Assembly: GCA_038316385.1 (NCBI GenBank)
Contig: JBBQAN010000014.1
Location: 1 to 64,000, forward strand
From: SZAS-103 sp038316385
Lineage (GTDB): Bacteria > Pseudomonadota > Gammaproteobacteria > Xanthomonadales > Xanthomonadaceae
DNA length: 64,000 nucleotides
Reading direction: 5' to 3'
Shown here in pieces: positions 8,401-17,239 of the stretch. The position numbers and the translations under genes are program-made. The number at the start of each line of letters is the position of its first letter. Position 1 is the first letter of the stretch. The notes beneath the pieces were generated by a model. It was given only the letters and a program-made list of their open reading frames with translations, had not been told where the DNA came from and made no database searches.

Positions 8401-9985
8401 CGCGCAGCTTGCGGTTCACCGCGTCGCGATGGATGTGCGCCGAACGCGTACCGCGTCGCGTGGTGAATCCGTCGGCGACCATGCGCACGACGTCGTTGTA
8501 GTCCTTGCGTTCGAGTCGTGCGTACGGGTACGCGCCGCGCACGAGCTCGAACAGCGCATCCTCGTCCCATTCGCGGCTGCCGACTTCGGCGACGATCTGT
8601 TGCGCGAGCACGTCGAGTGGTGCGCGTGGAATCTTCAGTGTGTCGAGTTCGCCACGACGCACGCAATCCATCAGCGCGACGCATTCAATAAGGTCGTCGC
8701 GCGATTGCGGAAACAAGCGACCCTTTGGCAGCCCGCCTACCGCATGGTTGGCGCGGCCGACGCGTTGCAGGAACGCGGCAATCGAACGCGGCGAACCAAG
8801 TTGGCAGACGAGTTCGATATCGCCGATGTCGATGCCGAGTTCCAGCGATGCCGTGGCTACAAGTACGCGCAGATCGCCGCGCTTGAGCCGTTGCTCGGCA
8901 TCGAGTCGGAGCTCGCGCGCGAGGCTGCCGTGGTGTGCGGCGACAGCTTCCTTGCCGAGCAGTTCGCTCAAGTGCCGCGCCGCACGCTCGGCCATGCGCC
9001 GCGTGTTGACGAAAATGAGCGTCGTGCGATGTGCGTTGATCAATTCCGCGAGCCGCGCATACACCAGCATCCACACGTCGGTGGACATCACGCCAGATAA
9101 TGGAACCGGTGGCACTTCGATGGCGAGGTCGCGCGCACGATCATGGCCGCTGTCGACGATGGCGCAATCGGGAATTCCATCCGCGGAAATTTCGCGTGCG
9201 CCGACAAGAAACCGCGCGACTTCATCGATGGGTTTCTGGGTTGCCGACAAACCAATCCGCGTGAGTCGGTGTCCGCACAATGCTTCGAGCCGCACCAGCG
9301 ACAACGCGAGATGACTGCCGCGCTTGCTTGCGGCGACCGCGTGGATTTCGTCGACGATCACCGTGCGCGCGCTGGCCAGACCGCGTCGGCCGGAGTCCGA
9401 ACCGAGCAGCACGTACAGCGATTCCGGCGTCGTTACCAGGATGTGTGGCGGCGTCTTGCGCATCGCGGTGCGCTCGGCCTGCGGCGTATCGCCGGTGCGC
9501 ACGGCGGTGCGGATTTCGACATCGGGAAAGCCGAGGTTGCACAGGCGCTCGCGGATTCCGGCCAGCGGCGCCATCAGGTTCAACTGGATATCATTCGACA
9601 ACGCCTTCAGCGGCGACACATACACCACGACGGTTTCATCGGGCAGCGCACCCGCATCCGCGCCGACGCGCACGAGCGCGTCGATCGCGGCGAGGAATGC
9701 GGCGAGTGTCTTGCCCGAACCGGTCGGTGCGGCGATCAGCGCATGCCGTCCTGACTGGATCGCAGGCCATGCGTCCACCTGCGCAGGCGTCGGCGCATCG
9801 AAGGTTTCGACGAACCACGCAGCGACGGCTGGATGAAAGTTGCGCAGGGCTTCAGGAACATGCACGCACGGCTGCCCGAATGCGAGCTGCCCAGTGGCTG
9901 GCTCTGCGACTGACGAATGGGCGGCAGCGGCGGCGCGCGATCGTGACATGGGAATCATGATGGGGGCGCGGGGCGCGATGGCCAA
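5465..9985 (-). CDS. lhr: Lhr-type large superfamily 2 helicase
   Basis: The 1506-residue protein is close in length to E. coli Lhr. Walker A APTGSGKT lies near residues 86-93, DEIH near 212-215, and the second RecA domain contains the GSPRSIAAFLQRVGRANH motif VI region. The winged-helix and DEAD/H-associated domains follow, then a long C-terminal extension typical of full-length Lhr. This family unwinds DNA:RNA or DNA duplexes 3' to 5' and is linked to DNA repair. Start choice among ATGs at 9985, 9958 and 9949 is uncertain because no clear ribosome-binding site is visible. Confidence 0.93.
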   Translation of the reverse strand: MAIAPRAPIMIPMSRSRAAAAAHSSVAEPATGQLAFGQPCVHVPEALRNFHPAVAAWFVETFDAPTPAQVDAWPAIQSGRHALIAAPTGSGKTLAAFLAAIDALVRVGADAGALPDETVVVYVSPLKALSNDIQLNLMAPLAGIRERLCNLGFPDVEIRTAVRTGDTPQAERTAMRKTPPHILVTTPESLYVLLGSDSGRRGLASARTVIVDEIHAVAASKRGSHLALSLVRLEALCGHRLTRIGLSATQKPIDEVARFLVGAREISADGIPDCAIVDSGHDRARDLAIEVPPVPLSGVMSTDVWMLVYARLAELINAHRTTLIFVNTRRMAERAARHLSELLGKEAVAAHHGSLARELRLDAEQRLKRGDLRVLVATASLELGIDIGDIELVCQLGSPRSIAAFLQRVGRANHAVGGLPKGRLFPQSRDDLIECVALMDCVRRGELDTLKIPRAPLDVLAQQIVAEVGSREWDEDALFELVRGAYPYARLERKDYNDVVRMVADGFTTRRGTRSAHIHRDAVNRKLRGHAGGRLTAVTSGGTIPDNADYAVVLEPQSQMIGSVNEDFAIESIAGDIFQLGNVSYKILRVERDRVRVEDANGAPPTIPFWLGEAPGRSDALSIGVSRLREEIAQRLLSSNGEATALCWLINDVGIAEPAAHQVIEYLAHALASFGMLPTRNTLAMERFFDESGGTQLIIHSPYGSRINRAWGLALRKRFCRSFNFELQAAATEDAIVLSLSTSHSFPLEDVAKFLHSNSAKDVLVQALLDAPLFPVRWRWNATTALALPRFLGGKKVPPQLQRMKSEDLLATVFPDQVACLENIVGERKIPDHPLVAQTMHDCLHEAMDTDGWLDLLRGLDSGAVTIVARDLIAPSPLAAEVLSSKPYTFLDDAPLEERRTRAVQNRRWADPENSDDLGRLDPDAIAAVRNEAWPEARNVDEMHEALMGLGVVADGEARANVGWPEMLAALADDHRATQMRIDDAGFWFCAERLPQLRALHSDVAIAPHIEAPQEFAEFMWTPDDALVDLVRARLTGLGPTDASTLATSFALSQSAIDAALLRLEAEGFVMRGSFDAGVAMQWCERHLLARIHRYTIGKLRREIEPVAVRDYMRFAFEWQRVATKSRMSGPESLTNALAQLEGFEAAAGAWEKELLPARIKDYDAAWLDAQCQSGRVVWTRLRNRKTVAPHDAAAPATRAGPVRATPIVLLPRRTLPLWSAIANAKSDDEPALSSRARILADTLSAHGASFFDQLTSHTHLLQTETEDALGELVAQGLVNSDSFAGLRALIKPASKRPRNGAPRRSYRGAIGIADAGRWSMIRRDGDAPARDDKAADLEHIARTLLLRYGVVCWRMLEREAPWLPPWRELLRVYHRLEARGEIRGGRFIAGLTGEQFALPEAIGLLRQVRQRTHDGALVSVSGADPLNLVGTIVPGARVPAIASSRVLYRDGLPIATLVASDVVLLEPMSPAETERARHALLRPGLPEPTSTEIAAMHTNIAMGMR

Positions 9986-10035
9986 GCCTGGGGCTGCCGC
10001 GACTCATCGTGTGAGACGCGCGGTCGATGTGTGTC

Positions 10036-10416
10036 TCAATGACGCTCGCGCAGCCAGCCGATCGCTTCATCTTCCGTATCGAAGACATTCGCCACCATGC
10101 CGAAATTCGCGGCCATCATCACGCCGAACTTGTGCGGATCGATGAACTCTGGCCGGCACACCATCACGATCCGGACGAAACCATTGGCGGCGTCCGCCCA
10201 TTCACGCATCATCGCCAGCCGCATCGACAGGCTCGGGACGCCGTAGCCGGCGGTTTCGGTAATCACCACCATCAGTCTGGAAATTCGCCGATCGCGTGCC
10301 TGCACGATGCCTTTGCGGATGATCTCGATGCCAGTGGGCAACGTGTAGCGCCCGAGCATCCGCAGGACTGCGATCTCGTCGATGAACTCGAACGCGATGG
10401 TTTCGCCAATGTCCAT
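10036..10416 (-). CDS. SpoIIAA-like (STAS-fold) protein
   Basis: The 126-residue soluble protein resembles the SpoIIAA-like family: short alternating strands and helices (VLRMLGRYTLPTGIEIIRKG, RLMVVITETAGYG) ending with GWLRE. Members are thought to have a STAS/CRAL-TRIO-like fold, and their function is poorly known. It lies in the gap between lhr and the zinc permease, on the same strand as both. No partner kinase or sigma factor is nearby. Confidence 0.65.
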   Translation of the reverse strand: MDIGETIAFEFIDEIAVLRMLGRYTLPTGIEIIRKGIVQARDRRISRLMVVITETAGYGVPSLSMRLAMMREWADAANGFVRIVMVCRPEFIDPHKFGVMMAANFGMVANVFDTEDEAIGWLRERH

Positions 10417-10518
10417 GGCCAGTATCCCGTACGACTGGGCGATCGTTCGCGCGACCGATGCGGTTCATCTTACAGAAACAAGTACCTCATCGACGATTCT
10501 CAGTACCGCCGTGACACT

Positions 10519-11370
10519 TCAATCCGCGGCGTTGCCCATCGTGATCACCGCTTCGGCGCCATGTCGCCCGGGATGCGAGCGACGCACCGCTGGAATCGCC
10601 TGGGCGAGCAGGGCGCAGCCGGCCAGCGTCCACACGATCAATGCGCCGCTGGGCAGGTCGAATACGGCCGACAGGCACAGGCCGAGGATGTAGCCGAACA
10701 CGCCAATCGCATATGCGGTCGCGAGTTGCGGAGCGCCACGCATGCCGGCGGTCGCGAGTGCGGGCACGATGAGGCTTGCGAAGACGAGGTACACACCGAC
10801 GAGTTGCACCGATGCGGTGATCGCGAACGCGAACAATGCGTAGAACACGAGGCCAACGAGCCGGTCGCGGCGCAGCCACATGAAGACCAGAAGCACGACC
10901 GACAACAGCGCTGCCGGGATCAGTTGCTTGAATTCGATGAACAGGATGTCCGCCGCGAGCAGGCTCTTGAGGTGCTCGCTGCCTTCGGGATTGTGCGAGA
11001 CAACCAGCAGGCTGCCGGTTGCGGCGAGCACGAACAGCGTCCCGATCAGCGGCTCCTGATATTGCGGCCAGCGCCGATCGGTCCAGGCGAGCAGGCCCGC
11101 CCCAGCCAGTGCGGCGGCAACCGCGACGATCTGCACGCCGTAGCCCTGCAAGCCGGCACTGACGTGCTGTGCGAGGAACCCATCGACATCGAAGAATTGC
11201 GACAGGATCACGCCAAGCGCGGCGATCTGCGCGATCGCGAGATCAATGAAGATGATGCCGCGCGAAAGCACCTGCTTGCCGAGCGGCACATGGGTGGACA
11301 GCACAATCAGGCCGGCCACACACGCCGGCCCGAGGATGCGGATATCCAGGCCTTCGAGGCTGATCGTCAC
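10519..11370 (-). CDS. Zinc/manganese-type ABC transporter permease
   Basis: The protein of about 283 residues is a ZnuB/ABC-3-family permease with eight or nine hydrophobic segments and the typical FIDLAIAQIAALGVILS start. The GTG at 11370 overlaps the stop of the binding-protein gene as GTGA, so the two are translationally coupled; the frame is open further upstream only inside that gene. It would move the metal across the inner membrane. No ATPase gene follows before the SpoIIAA-like gene. Confidence 0.88.
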   Translation of the reverse strand: MTISLEGLDIRILGPACVAGLIVLSTHVPLGKQVLSRGIIFIDLAIAQIAALGVILSQFFDVDGFLAQHVSAGLQGYGVQIVAVAAALAGAGLLAWTDRRWPQYQEPLIGTLFVLAATGSLLVVSHNPEGSEHLKSLLAADILFIEFKQLIPAALLSVVLLVFMWLRRDRLVGLVFYALFAFAITASVQLVGVYLVFASLIVPALATAGMRGAPQLATAYAIGVFGYILGLCLSAVFDLPSGALIVWTLAGCALLAQAIPAVRRSHPGRHGAEAVITMGNAAD

Positions 11371-12278
11371 GGCTTGGACTTCGCCGCCGCGAGCAGCTTG
11401 GTGATCGTCGAGTCGTAAAGACCGAACAGGTCCTTCGACTGCGCATCGCCACCTACTGTGAAGGGCAAGCTCACCGCCTGCACGCCGGTGTGGCTCGACA
11501 ACCATTCGCTCGGCTTCGCATCTTGGTACGCGGCGCGCACGATCGCGAGAGTGTTCGAACTCTTGGTGACGTCAATGAGGGTGGCCAAGTGCGAGCTGGT
11601 CGGCGGCACGCCGGGTTTGGGTTCGAGCGATCCGATCTCGTGCATGCCCAGCCAATTAGTCAGATAGATCCAGCTGTTGTGGTGGACGACGACGTTGCGG
11701 CCCTTGAGCGGCGCGGCTTCAGCAGTCCAGCGCACAATCGCCGTATTCCAGCGCGTGGAGAAATCGGCGAGACGCGATTGATAGGTTGCGGCGTTCGGTG
11801 GATCGAGCTGGACGAGTCGCGCATCGAGCGCCTTCGCGATGGTCAGCATCCGGCGTGGGTCCATCTGGATGTGCGGATTGCCTTCCGGATGCACGTCGCC
11901 ATTGGCGCGATCGAGCGCGGTGGGTTTCTCCAGAGTGGCGACCTGACTTGCAGCCATGAATGAGCCTGGACCTGAAGCGACCTTCTGGTTGCCCGACTGC
12001 TGGATGAGTTTCGGCAGCCAGCCGACCTCGAGTTCCGCGCCATCGCACACGACAAGGTCGGCGCGACGAATCTTCGCGATCAGGCTCGGCTTGGCCTCGA
12101 TCTGGTGCACGTCCTGCAGCGCGGTCGTCGCGACATCGACGTCGACCTTGTCGCCGGCCAGTTCGGCCATCATCGAGCCCCATTCGGGCTCGCAGGCGAA
12201 CACATGCAATTTCGCCTGTGCCTGCGTGGACATCACACCCGCACTCGCGAGCACCGCTGCTATCAGAAACTTGTTCAT
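11367..12278 (-). CDS. Periplasmic zinc-binding protein (ZnuA-like)
   Basis: The 303-residue cluster A-I substrate-binding protein has a signal peptide ending near AQAKLHVF. Likely metal ligands are the His in LQDVHQIEAKPS, the His in EGNPHIQMDP and the paired His in VVVHHNSW, with an acidic residue near the C-terminus. The usual His-rich zinc loop is absent, so it may be ZnuA-like or Mn/Zn type. AAGGA precedes the ATG. It lies 17 bases after the porin gene and overlaps the permease gene, which fits one metal-uptake operon. Confidence 0.88.
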   Translation of the reverse strand: MNKFLIAAVLASAGVMSTQAQAKLHVFACEPEWGSMMAELAGDKVDVDVATTALQDVHQIEAKPSLIAKIRRADLVVCDGAELEVGWLPKLIQQSGNQKVASGPGSFMAASQVATLEKPTALDRANGDVHPEGNPHIQMDPRRMLTIAKALDARLVQLDPPNAATYQSRLADFSTRWNTAIVRWTAEAAPLKGRNVVVHHNSWIYLTNWLGMHEIGSLEPKPGVPPTSSHLATLIDVTKSSNTLAIVRAAYQDAKPSEWLSSHTGVQAVSLPFTVGGDAQSKDLFGLYDSTITKLLAAAKSKP

Positions 12279-12295
12279 CGTTGGGATCCTTGCAG

Positions 12296-13726
12296 TCAGA
12301 ATGAGTGCGCGCCGTGCGCGCCGAGGGCGACCTGGTACTGCAAGGTCACGATGTTGTCGGTGTCGAATGGATTTGGCAGTTCACGGCTGAATTCCAGCCT
12401 GACCAGACTGAACTCGCTGTTGAGCCAGGTCAGCTCGATGCTGTTGCGCGATGGATCGAAGCCGCTCGCAAATGGGCCCGAACGGGCAGCCCACAGTTTG
12501 TCGTAGCGATAACCTGCTTCCCACGTGCGATTGAAGCGATATACCGCTTCGAGATAGCCACCGCTGCGCCGGCCCGTCCACGGCTGGGTGAATCCGGGCA
12601 GATCGAGTGGATCGCCGAGTTGCGGAGCCAGTGGTGCGGTGTAGATGCCATTGCGGTCGTCGACGAGATATTCGCCGCGCACGGTCACACCGCCGTCCTT
12701 CAGATTGCCCTGCGGCGCCCACTTCAACGTGGCGTCGGCGACATAAAGTTTGTCGTTGCCGGTGAAGCCGTCTTCGCCATCGATGGTCTTCGACCTGAGC
12801 GTCGAGAGGCCCGCGAGCCACGATGTGGAGTCGCTGATATCGCCGCCGGCTTTCACGAACGCGGTGGTGACGCCGACCCCGCCGTGACCGCCACCGCTCG
12901 GGAACTGGTCGCCGGCGAAGGCTTCGGCGCCGAATTCCAGGAAGATCGAGGTTGGCGCGAGCCAGTGCACCTGAACACCATCATCGCCATATTGGCTGCC
13001 GAGGAATGCCTGGTACGCGAGCGGACGGTCGTAGAAATTGTCGGTGTGCGTGTGATGGCTGTTGAGGTAGCCGATATCCGAGAAGAATCGCCCGGCACGC
13101 ATGCCGAAACCATTCGGCAACGCGGTAGTTTCGATGAACGCATTCTCGACGCCGATGTGATCCTGGCCGTGATCGTTCTGCGCGGTGAGTGTCAACTGGC
13201 CGAAGAATTTCTCATCGACATTCGCGGTCAGCGTGACTTCGCTCTCGGCGATCGACAGCCCTTGCGGTGCCGGACCAGCCGCACCTGCAAGCGGAAACCC
13301 CGAACGGAAGAAACGATCGGGATTGAGCGAGTTGTGCGCGTATGCGCCGTTGAGGATCATGCTCATGCCCGGATTGAACGCATTGCCGTTGGCACCCGAA
13401 GGCGGGGTGGCGGGCGGCTCGGCGGCGGCAGTTTCGACATTCGCCGAGTCAGTGCTCGCCGCGGCCTGGGTCGCCTTGATCTGATCGAGTTCGGCGTGGG
13501 TGGCGTGCGCGTCAGCGGTCGCGTCGCTTGCCTGCTTGCGCAAGCTCGCATTGTTGGCTTCGAGCGCTTCGACCCGCGTTTCGAGCGCATCCAGTCGCTG
13601 TTGCGTGGTCATCGTCGCGGACTGCGCATGCTTCGCCTTCGTTGGCGCGGCTGCTCGAGCGGGCTGGACAAAGGTTGGCGAAGTGAGAGCGGTGAGCACT
13701 CCCAGAACCAATAGGGTTTGGCGCAT
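12296..13726 (-). CDS. Outer-membrane porin-like protein of the zinc operon
   Basis: The ATG at 13726, with GGGAA six bases upstream, gives 476 residues. A signal peptide (MRQTLLVLGVLTALTSPTFVQPARA) precedes a coiled coil (about 40-95, QQRLDALETRVEALEANNASLRKQ) and a long beta-barrel with alternating aromatic strands. Such trimeric coiled-coil porins resemble the OprP/phosphate-selective superfamily. Being first in the operon ahead of ZnuA- and ZnuB-like genes suggests it brings zinc or a zinc chelate across the outer membrane. The substrate is inferred from context only. Confidence 0.75.
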   Translation of the reverse strand: MRQTLLVLGVLTALTSPTFVQPARAAAPTKAKHAQSATMTTQQRLDALETRVEALEANNASLRKQASDATADAHATHAELDQIKATQAAASTDSANVETAAAEPPATPPSGANGNAFNPGMSMILNGAYAHNSLNPDRFFRSGFPLAGAAGPAPQGLSIAESEVTLTANVDEKFFGQLTLTAQNDHGQDHIGVENAFIETTALPNGFGMRAGRFFSDIGYLNSHHTHTDNFYDRPLAYQAFLGSQYGDDGVQVHWLAPTSIFLEFGAEAFAGDQFPSGGGHGGVGVTTAFVKAGGDISDSTSWLAGLSTLRSKTIDGEDGFTGNDKLYVADATLKWAPQGNLKDGGVTVRGEYLVDDRNGIYTAPLAPQLGDPLDLPGFTQPWTGRRSGGYLEAVYRFNRTWEAGYRYDKLWAARSGPFASGFDPSRNSIELTWLNSEFSLVRLEFSRELPNPFDTDNIVTLQYQVALGAHGAHSF

Positions 13727-13819
13727 GCAGAATTCCCGAATCGAGTTGAGCCATGTCATGGGATGACATGGACGGCTGATTGCAGTTGCGGATGGAATAC
13801 CGCAACGATTTGCGGAATA

Positions 13820-13832
13820 GTTACATTATAAC
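13820..13832. promoter_or_regulatory. Zur-like operator upstream of the zinc operon
   Basis: GTTACATTATAAC is an imperfect inverted repeat (GTTA/TAAC) that closely matches the gammaproteobacterial Zur core GTTATANTATAAC. It lies about 95 bases upstream of the porin start in an AT-rich patch, so it probably overlaps the operon promoter. The remaining sequence to 14117 holds no gene. Confidence 0.55.
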
Positions 13833-14117
13833 GTGAAAAATACCTATGCCATAAGTTGGGTGCGATCGGAATCCAGACGGACATTCCGCAACCCGATGGC
13901 TCACGCAGATTTCGGATTTGCACGACAACGTCGCCGCACTTGGGCAAACCCTGCCGGGCTTTGTGCCTCGTGAGGCACATCGGCCGAGGACGCGGACGCT
14001 TGATCCGCCGTCGCCGCCGAAAAAGGGACGACGCGTGCGAGGACAGGCCGTAGCCGATTCGACGCTACCATCCGCGCATCATGCGATGTGCCATTGCCAG
14101 ATATGGCGTTGTAGCCA

Positions 14118-14528
14118 ATGACGTATCATCCAGCCATGGTCTTGCTTCGCCTCCGCTTCCGCCAGCGTCGCCGCATCGTTCTGATGATGGTGGTTTGTCT
14201 GTTGTTCCAGCAGTTCGCGATGGCCGCCTACGCTTGCCCGTTGATCCGGATGTCGGCGCATGTGACGGCAGCGATGACCGCGTGTGAAGCCATGGGGATG
14301 GCGCAGCAGGTACGACAATCGCCGCCACTGTGTATCGCACACTGCAATCCCACGAGCGCGACCACTGTTGCTGCGCATGTCAGTAGCGTGCCGCCGCTCG
14401 CGCTGCCGCCGCTGCTGTTCGCACGTGTTGCAGTCACACCCCAATCCACCATCCTGCTCAATGCGCAGGTACCGTTGCACCGTTCCGATCCGCCGCCGAT
14501 GCTGCGTTTCTGCAGCTTGCTGATCTAG
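14118..14528 (+). CDS. Small exported protein heading the copper efflux operon
   Basis: The 136-residue protein has a basic start and a signal-like hydrophobic segment (VLMMVVCLLFQQFAMAAYA). It contains several Cys (CPL, CEAM, CIAHC, FCSLLI) and Met residues, which could bind metal. Small proteins ending in a similar PPxLRFC motif often precede czc/cus operons in xanthomonads, which is recollection and not a search result. ATGs at 14118 and 14136 are both possible starts. It lies 69 bases before the TolC-like gene. Exact function is unknown. Confidence 0.65.
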   Translation: MTYHPAMVLLRLRFRQRRRIVLMMVVCLLFQQFAMAAYACPLIRMSAHVTAAMTACEAMGMAQQVRQSPPLCIAHCNPTSATTVAAHVSSVPPLALPPLLFARVAVTPQSTILLNAQVPLHRSDPPPMLRFCSLLI

Positions 14529-14597
14529 ACCCCGAACCGCATCCGTTTTCCACCGCCAACTGCGGTGGTGCATCCGTGACTGTGTTTCGGAGGTCGT

Positions 14598-15887
14598 ATG
14601 TCTTGTCCTGTCGTTGTCCCGCACCATGCGTGCGGTGTGCTCTTGTTCTCGATGTTGCTGTCGGTCCTGTTGTCGGTTTTTATTCAGTCGGCGCATGCGG
14701 CAGAGTCCGCGTTGACGCTGGATCAGGCGGTGCATCGTGCCGTCGAGCGGGCGCCGTCGTTGCTTGCACGCCGCGCCCGGATCGATGCTGCCGAGCAGGA
14801 AACCCACAGCGCTTCCGCTCTGCCTGATCCCAAACTGACGTTTGGCCTCCAGGATTTGCCGGTCGACACGCGCGACGCGTTCGATCCGAGTGCTGACTCG
14901 TTCACCATGAAGAAGATCGGCCTGATGCAGGAGATTCCTGCACGCGCCAAGCGTCGCGCGCGCCAGGACCTCGCCGACAGCACCCTCGAGCAAGCCACCG
15001 CGATGACCCGCAGCGAAGATCTCGCAGTGCGACGCACGGCCGCCGATGCGTGGGTGTCGCTGTGGTCCAGCCAGCTTGAACTCACAGCGCTGCAATCGCT
15101 GCGCGGGGAATCCGAACTCGCGGTGGGTGTCGCCAAGGCGCGACTTCGCGGTGGCTCCGGCACGGCCGTCGATGTTCTGGCTAGCCGGGCGGCGCAACTC
15201 GAGCTGGACAATCGGATCGATGCCGCAAATGCCGATGTCGCGGCAGCACGCGCCACGCTCGGTCGCTGGGTCGGCGAGGATATCCAGTTCGAGGCGACAG
15301 GCGCAGCGCCGGATTTCATGCGTCTGCCGATGAGTGAAGCCAGACTGCTCGCAACCGTGGACCAGCAAGCGCCGCTGCTGCAATGGCAGTCGCGCGAAAA
15401 AGTCGCCGCGGCACAGCTTGGACTTGCCCGCGCCGAAAACCACCCCGACTGGAGCATCGGTGTCTCCTATGGGCAACGCAACCGCTACAGCGAACTGCTT
15501 TCGGTTGAGGTCGGGGTAAGCCTGCCGCTGTTCCCCGGCAACCGCCAGGATCGCAGCACCGCCGCACGCCGTGCCGACTACGAAGCCACGCTCGACGAAC
15601 ACGAAGATGCAAGGCGCGCCCAGGCCGAGCAGATTCGTCGGGGGGTCGCCGCCTGGGAAGGGCTCAAGGCGCGCGTGAACCGGGACCAAGAACAGATGTT
15701 GCCGCTTGCGCGCGATCGAACTCGCACTGCGCTGGCCGCATACGGAGGCGGCGCCGCAATCCAGCCATGGCTCGATGCGCGCCGCGACGAAATCGAGATC
15801 CACGTCGCCCATGTGCGGGAACACGGCGAACTCGGTCGCGCGTGGACGGCGTTGGCCTATCTGCTGCCAGAGGAGAACATGCCATGA
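14598..15887 (+). CDS. Outer-membrane efflux protein (CusC/CzcC-like)
   Basis: The 429-residue TolC-family protein has a signal peptide (to about residue 33, SAHA) and two tandem outer-membrane efflux repeats beginning ALTLDQAVHRAVERAPSLLARRARIDAAEQ. It would form the exit duct of the tripartite metal pump. GGAGG before the ATG supports the start. Its stop overlaps the adaptor start as ATGA, which shows translational coupling. Confidence 0.92.
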   Translation: MSCPVVVPHHACGVLLFSMLLSVLLSVFIQSAHAAESALTLDQAVHRAVERAPSLLARRARIDAAEQETHSASALPDPKLTFGLQDLPVDTRDAFDPSADSFTMKKIGLMQEIPARAKRRARQDLADSTLEQATAMTRSEDLAVRRTAADAWVSLWSSQLELTALQSLRGESELAVGVAKARLRGGSGTAVDVLASRAAQLELDNRIDAANADVAAARATLGRWVGEDIQFEATGAAPDFMRLPMSEARLLATVDQQAPLLQWQSREKVAAAQLGLARAENHPDWSIGVSYGQRNRYSELLSVEVGVSLPLFPGNRQDRSTAARRADYEATLDEHEDARRAQAEQIRRGVAAWEGLKARVNRDQEQMLPLARDRTRTALAAYGGGAAIQPWLDARRDEIEIHVAHVREHGELGRAWTALAYLLPEENMP

Positions 15888-17239
15888 ATCGCAACAGCAT
15901 CGCCATCGTGGCAATCGCTGGCCTCGGTATCGCGCTGGCCATCGGCTACTGGATCGGATCGCGACACGACGCAGCTTCCACATCGGACGTCGCTACCGAA
16001 GCGGGCGGCAAACGCGCAATGTACTGGTTCGATCCGATGAAACCGGAGACGCATTTCGACAAGCCGGGCAAGTCGCCGTTCATGGACATGCAACTGGTGC
16101 CGAAATATCCGGACGCCGAATCTGGTGGCGGCGCGCGGATCGATTCGACAACCGTGCAGAACCTCGGTATGCGCACCGCACGGGTCGAGATCGGTTCGCT
16201 CGCGCGCAGCCAGCATGTGCCGGGCACGATCGGCTGGGATTTGCGCGAGGCGAGCGTGGTCAGCGCGCGCGCCGACGGTGTGATCGAGCGGCTGTATGTG
16301 CGCGCACCGTTCGAGCGGGTCAAGGCGGGACAACCGCTGGCCGATTTGATCGCTCCGGAATGGAATGCGGCGGCGCAGGAATATCTCGCGCTCGGCACAG
16401 CCGAATCGGCGGATGCGCGTGCGTTGCACAGCGCAGCGCGTGAACGCCTGCGTTCGCTCGGCATGGACGAAGCGCAAATACGCAATACCCGCCGTGGCGG
16501 TTCGCGCATCGTGCTGCGTGCGCCGAGCGATGGCGTGATCAGCACGCTCGAAGTGCGCGAAGGCCAGCGGGTCAGCGCTGGCATGCCGATCATGATGATC
16601 AACGGCCTGCGCAACGTATGGCTGGAAGCCGCGATTCCACAGGGCCAGAGCGCTGGCATCGTCGCCGGCGCACCGGTGCAGGCGACGATCAGCGCGCGAC
16701 CCGGGCGCATTTTCAACGGACATATCGAAACCCTGCTGCCGGAAGTCGATCCGGTGACGCGCACCCAGCGCGCGCGGATCGTGCTCGAGAATTCCGACGG
16801 CGCGCTTGCGCCGGGCATGTTCGCGGATCTGCACTTGCAGTCCGCCGAAGGCCAACGCCATCCGCTGGTGCCCGACGAAGCGCTGATCGAAACCGGCGAT
16901 GCGTCACGCGTGATCGTGGCTGATGGCGGGGGGCATTACCGGCCGGTCGCGGTACGCACCGGTATGTCTTCCGCCGGCAAGACCGAAATCCTGGATGGCT
17001 TGAAAGGCGGCGAACAGGTGGTTGTGTCGGGCCAGTTCCTGATCGATTCGGAGGCCAGCCTGTCCGGTGCCCTCGATCGGCTGCCGCAGGCAAAGGACGC
17101 GTCCAAACCGCAGGAAGAGCCAGCCACGCCGGACAAATCGGGCAAGCAGCACATGGAAGACATGGAAGACATGGAAGACATGCCAGGCATGCAACAGATG
17201 CCGGCGAAACAACCCGCAGCGAAGGAGCCGCAGCGATGA
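15884..17239 (+). CDS. cusB: RND periplasmic adaptor (CusB-like) with Met-rich tail
   Basis: From the ATG at 15884 the protein has 451 residues: one N-terminal membrane anchor (8-25), a heavy-metal-binding domain (about 43-75, MYWFDPMKPETHF to SPFMDMQLVPKY), then barrel-sandwich and beta-barrel adaptor domains. The C-terminal part has a Met/Glu/Asp repeat (MEDMEDMEDMPGMQQM) encoded by 9-bp tandem DNA repeats, which could bind Cu(I) or Ag(I). The start overlaps the CusC-like stop, and the end overlaps the CusA start by ATGA. Confidence 0.92.
   Translation: MNRNSIAIVAIAGLGIALAIGYWIGSRHDAASTSDVATEAGGKRAMYWFDPMKPETHFDKPGKSPFMDMQLVPKYPDAESGGGARIDSTTVQNLGMRTARVEIGSLARSQHVPGTIGWDLREASVVSARADGVIERLYVRAPFERVKAGQPLADLIAPEWNAAAQEYLALGTAESADARALHSAARERLRSLGMDEAQIRNTRRGGSRIVLRAPSDGVISTLEVREGQRVSAGMPIMMINGLRNVWLEAAIPQGQSAGIVAGAPVQATISARPGRIFNGHIETLLPEVDPVTRTQRARIVLENSDGALAPGMFADLHLQSAEGQRHPLVPDEALIETGDASRVIVADGGGHYRPVAVRTGMSSAGKTEILDGLKGGEQVVVSGQFLIDSEASLSGALDRLPQAKDASKPQEEPATPDKSGKQHMEDMEDMEDMPGMQQMPAKQPAAKEPQR

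Noticed and set aside
12305..13714. 469-codon plus-strand frame opposite the porin
   Set aside because: It mirrors the porin codons and is rich in Arg/Glu/Val without any family signature. The minus-strand gene has a signal peptide, coiled coil and beta-barrel.
14079..15983. 634-codon open frame antisense to the CusC-like gene
   Set aside because: It is an Arg/His/Gln-rich shadow in high-GC DNA. The plus-strand frame has a signal peptide and clear TolC-family features.
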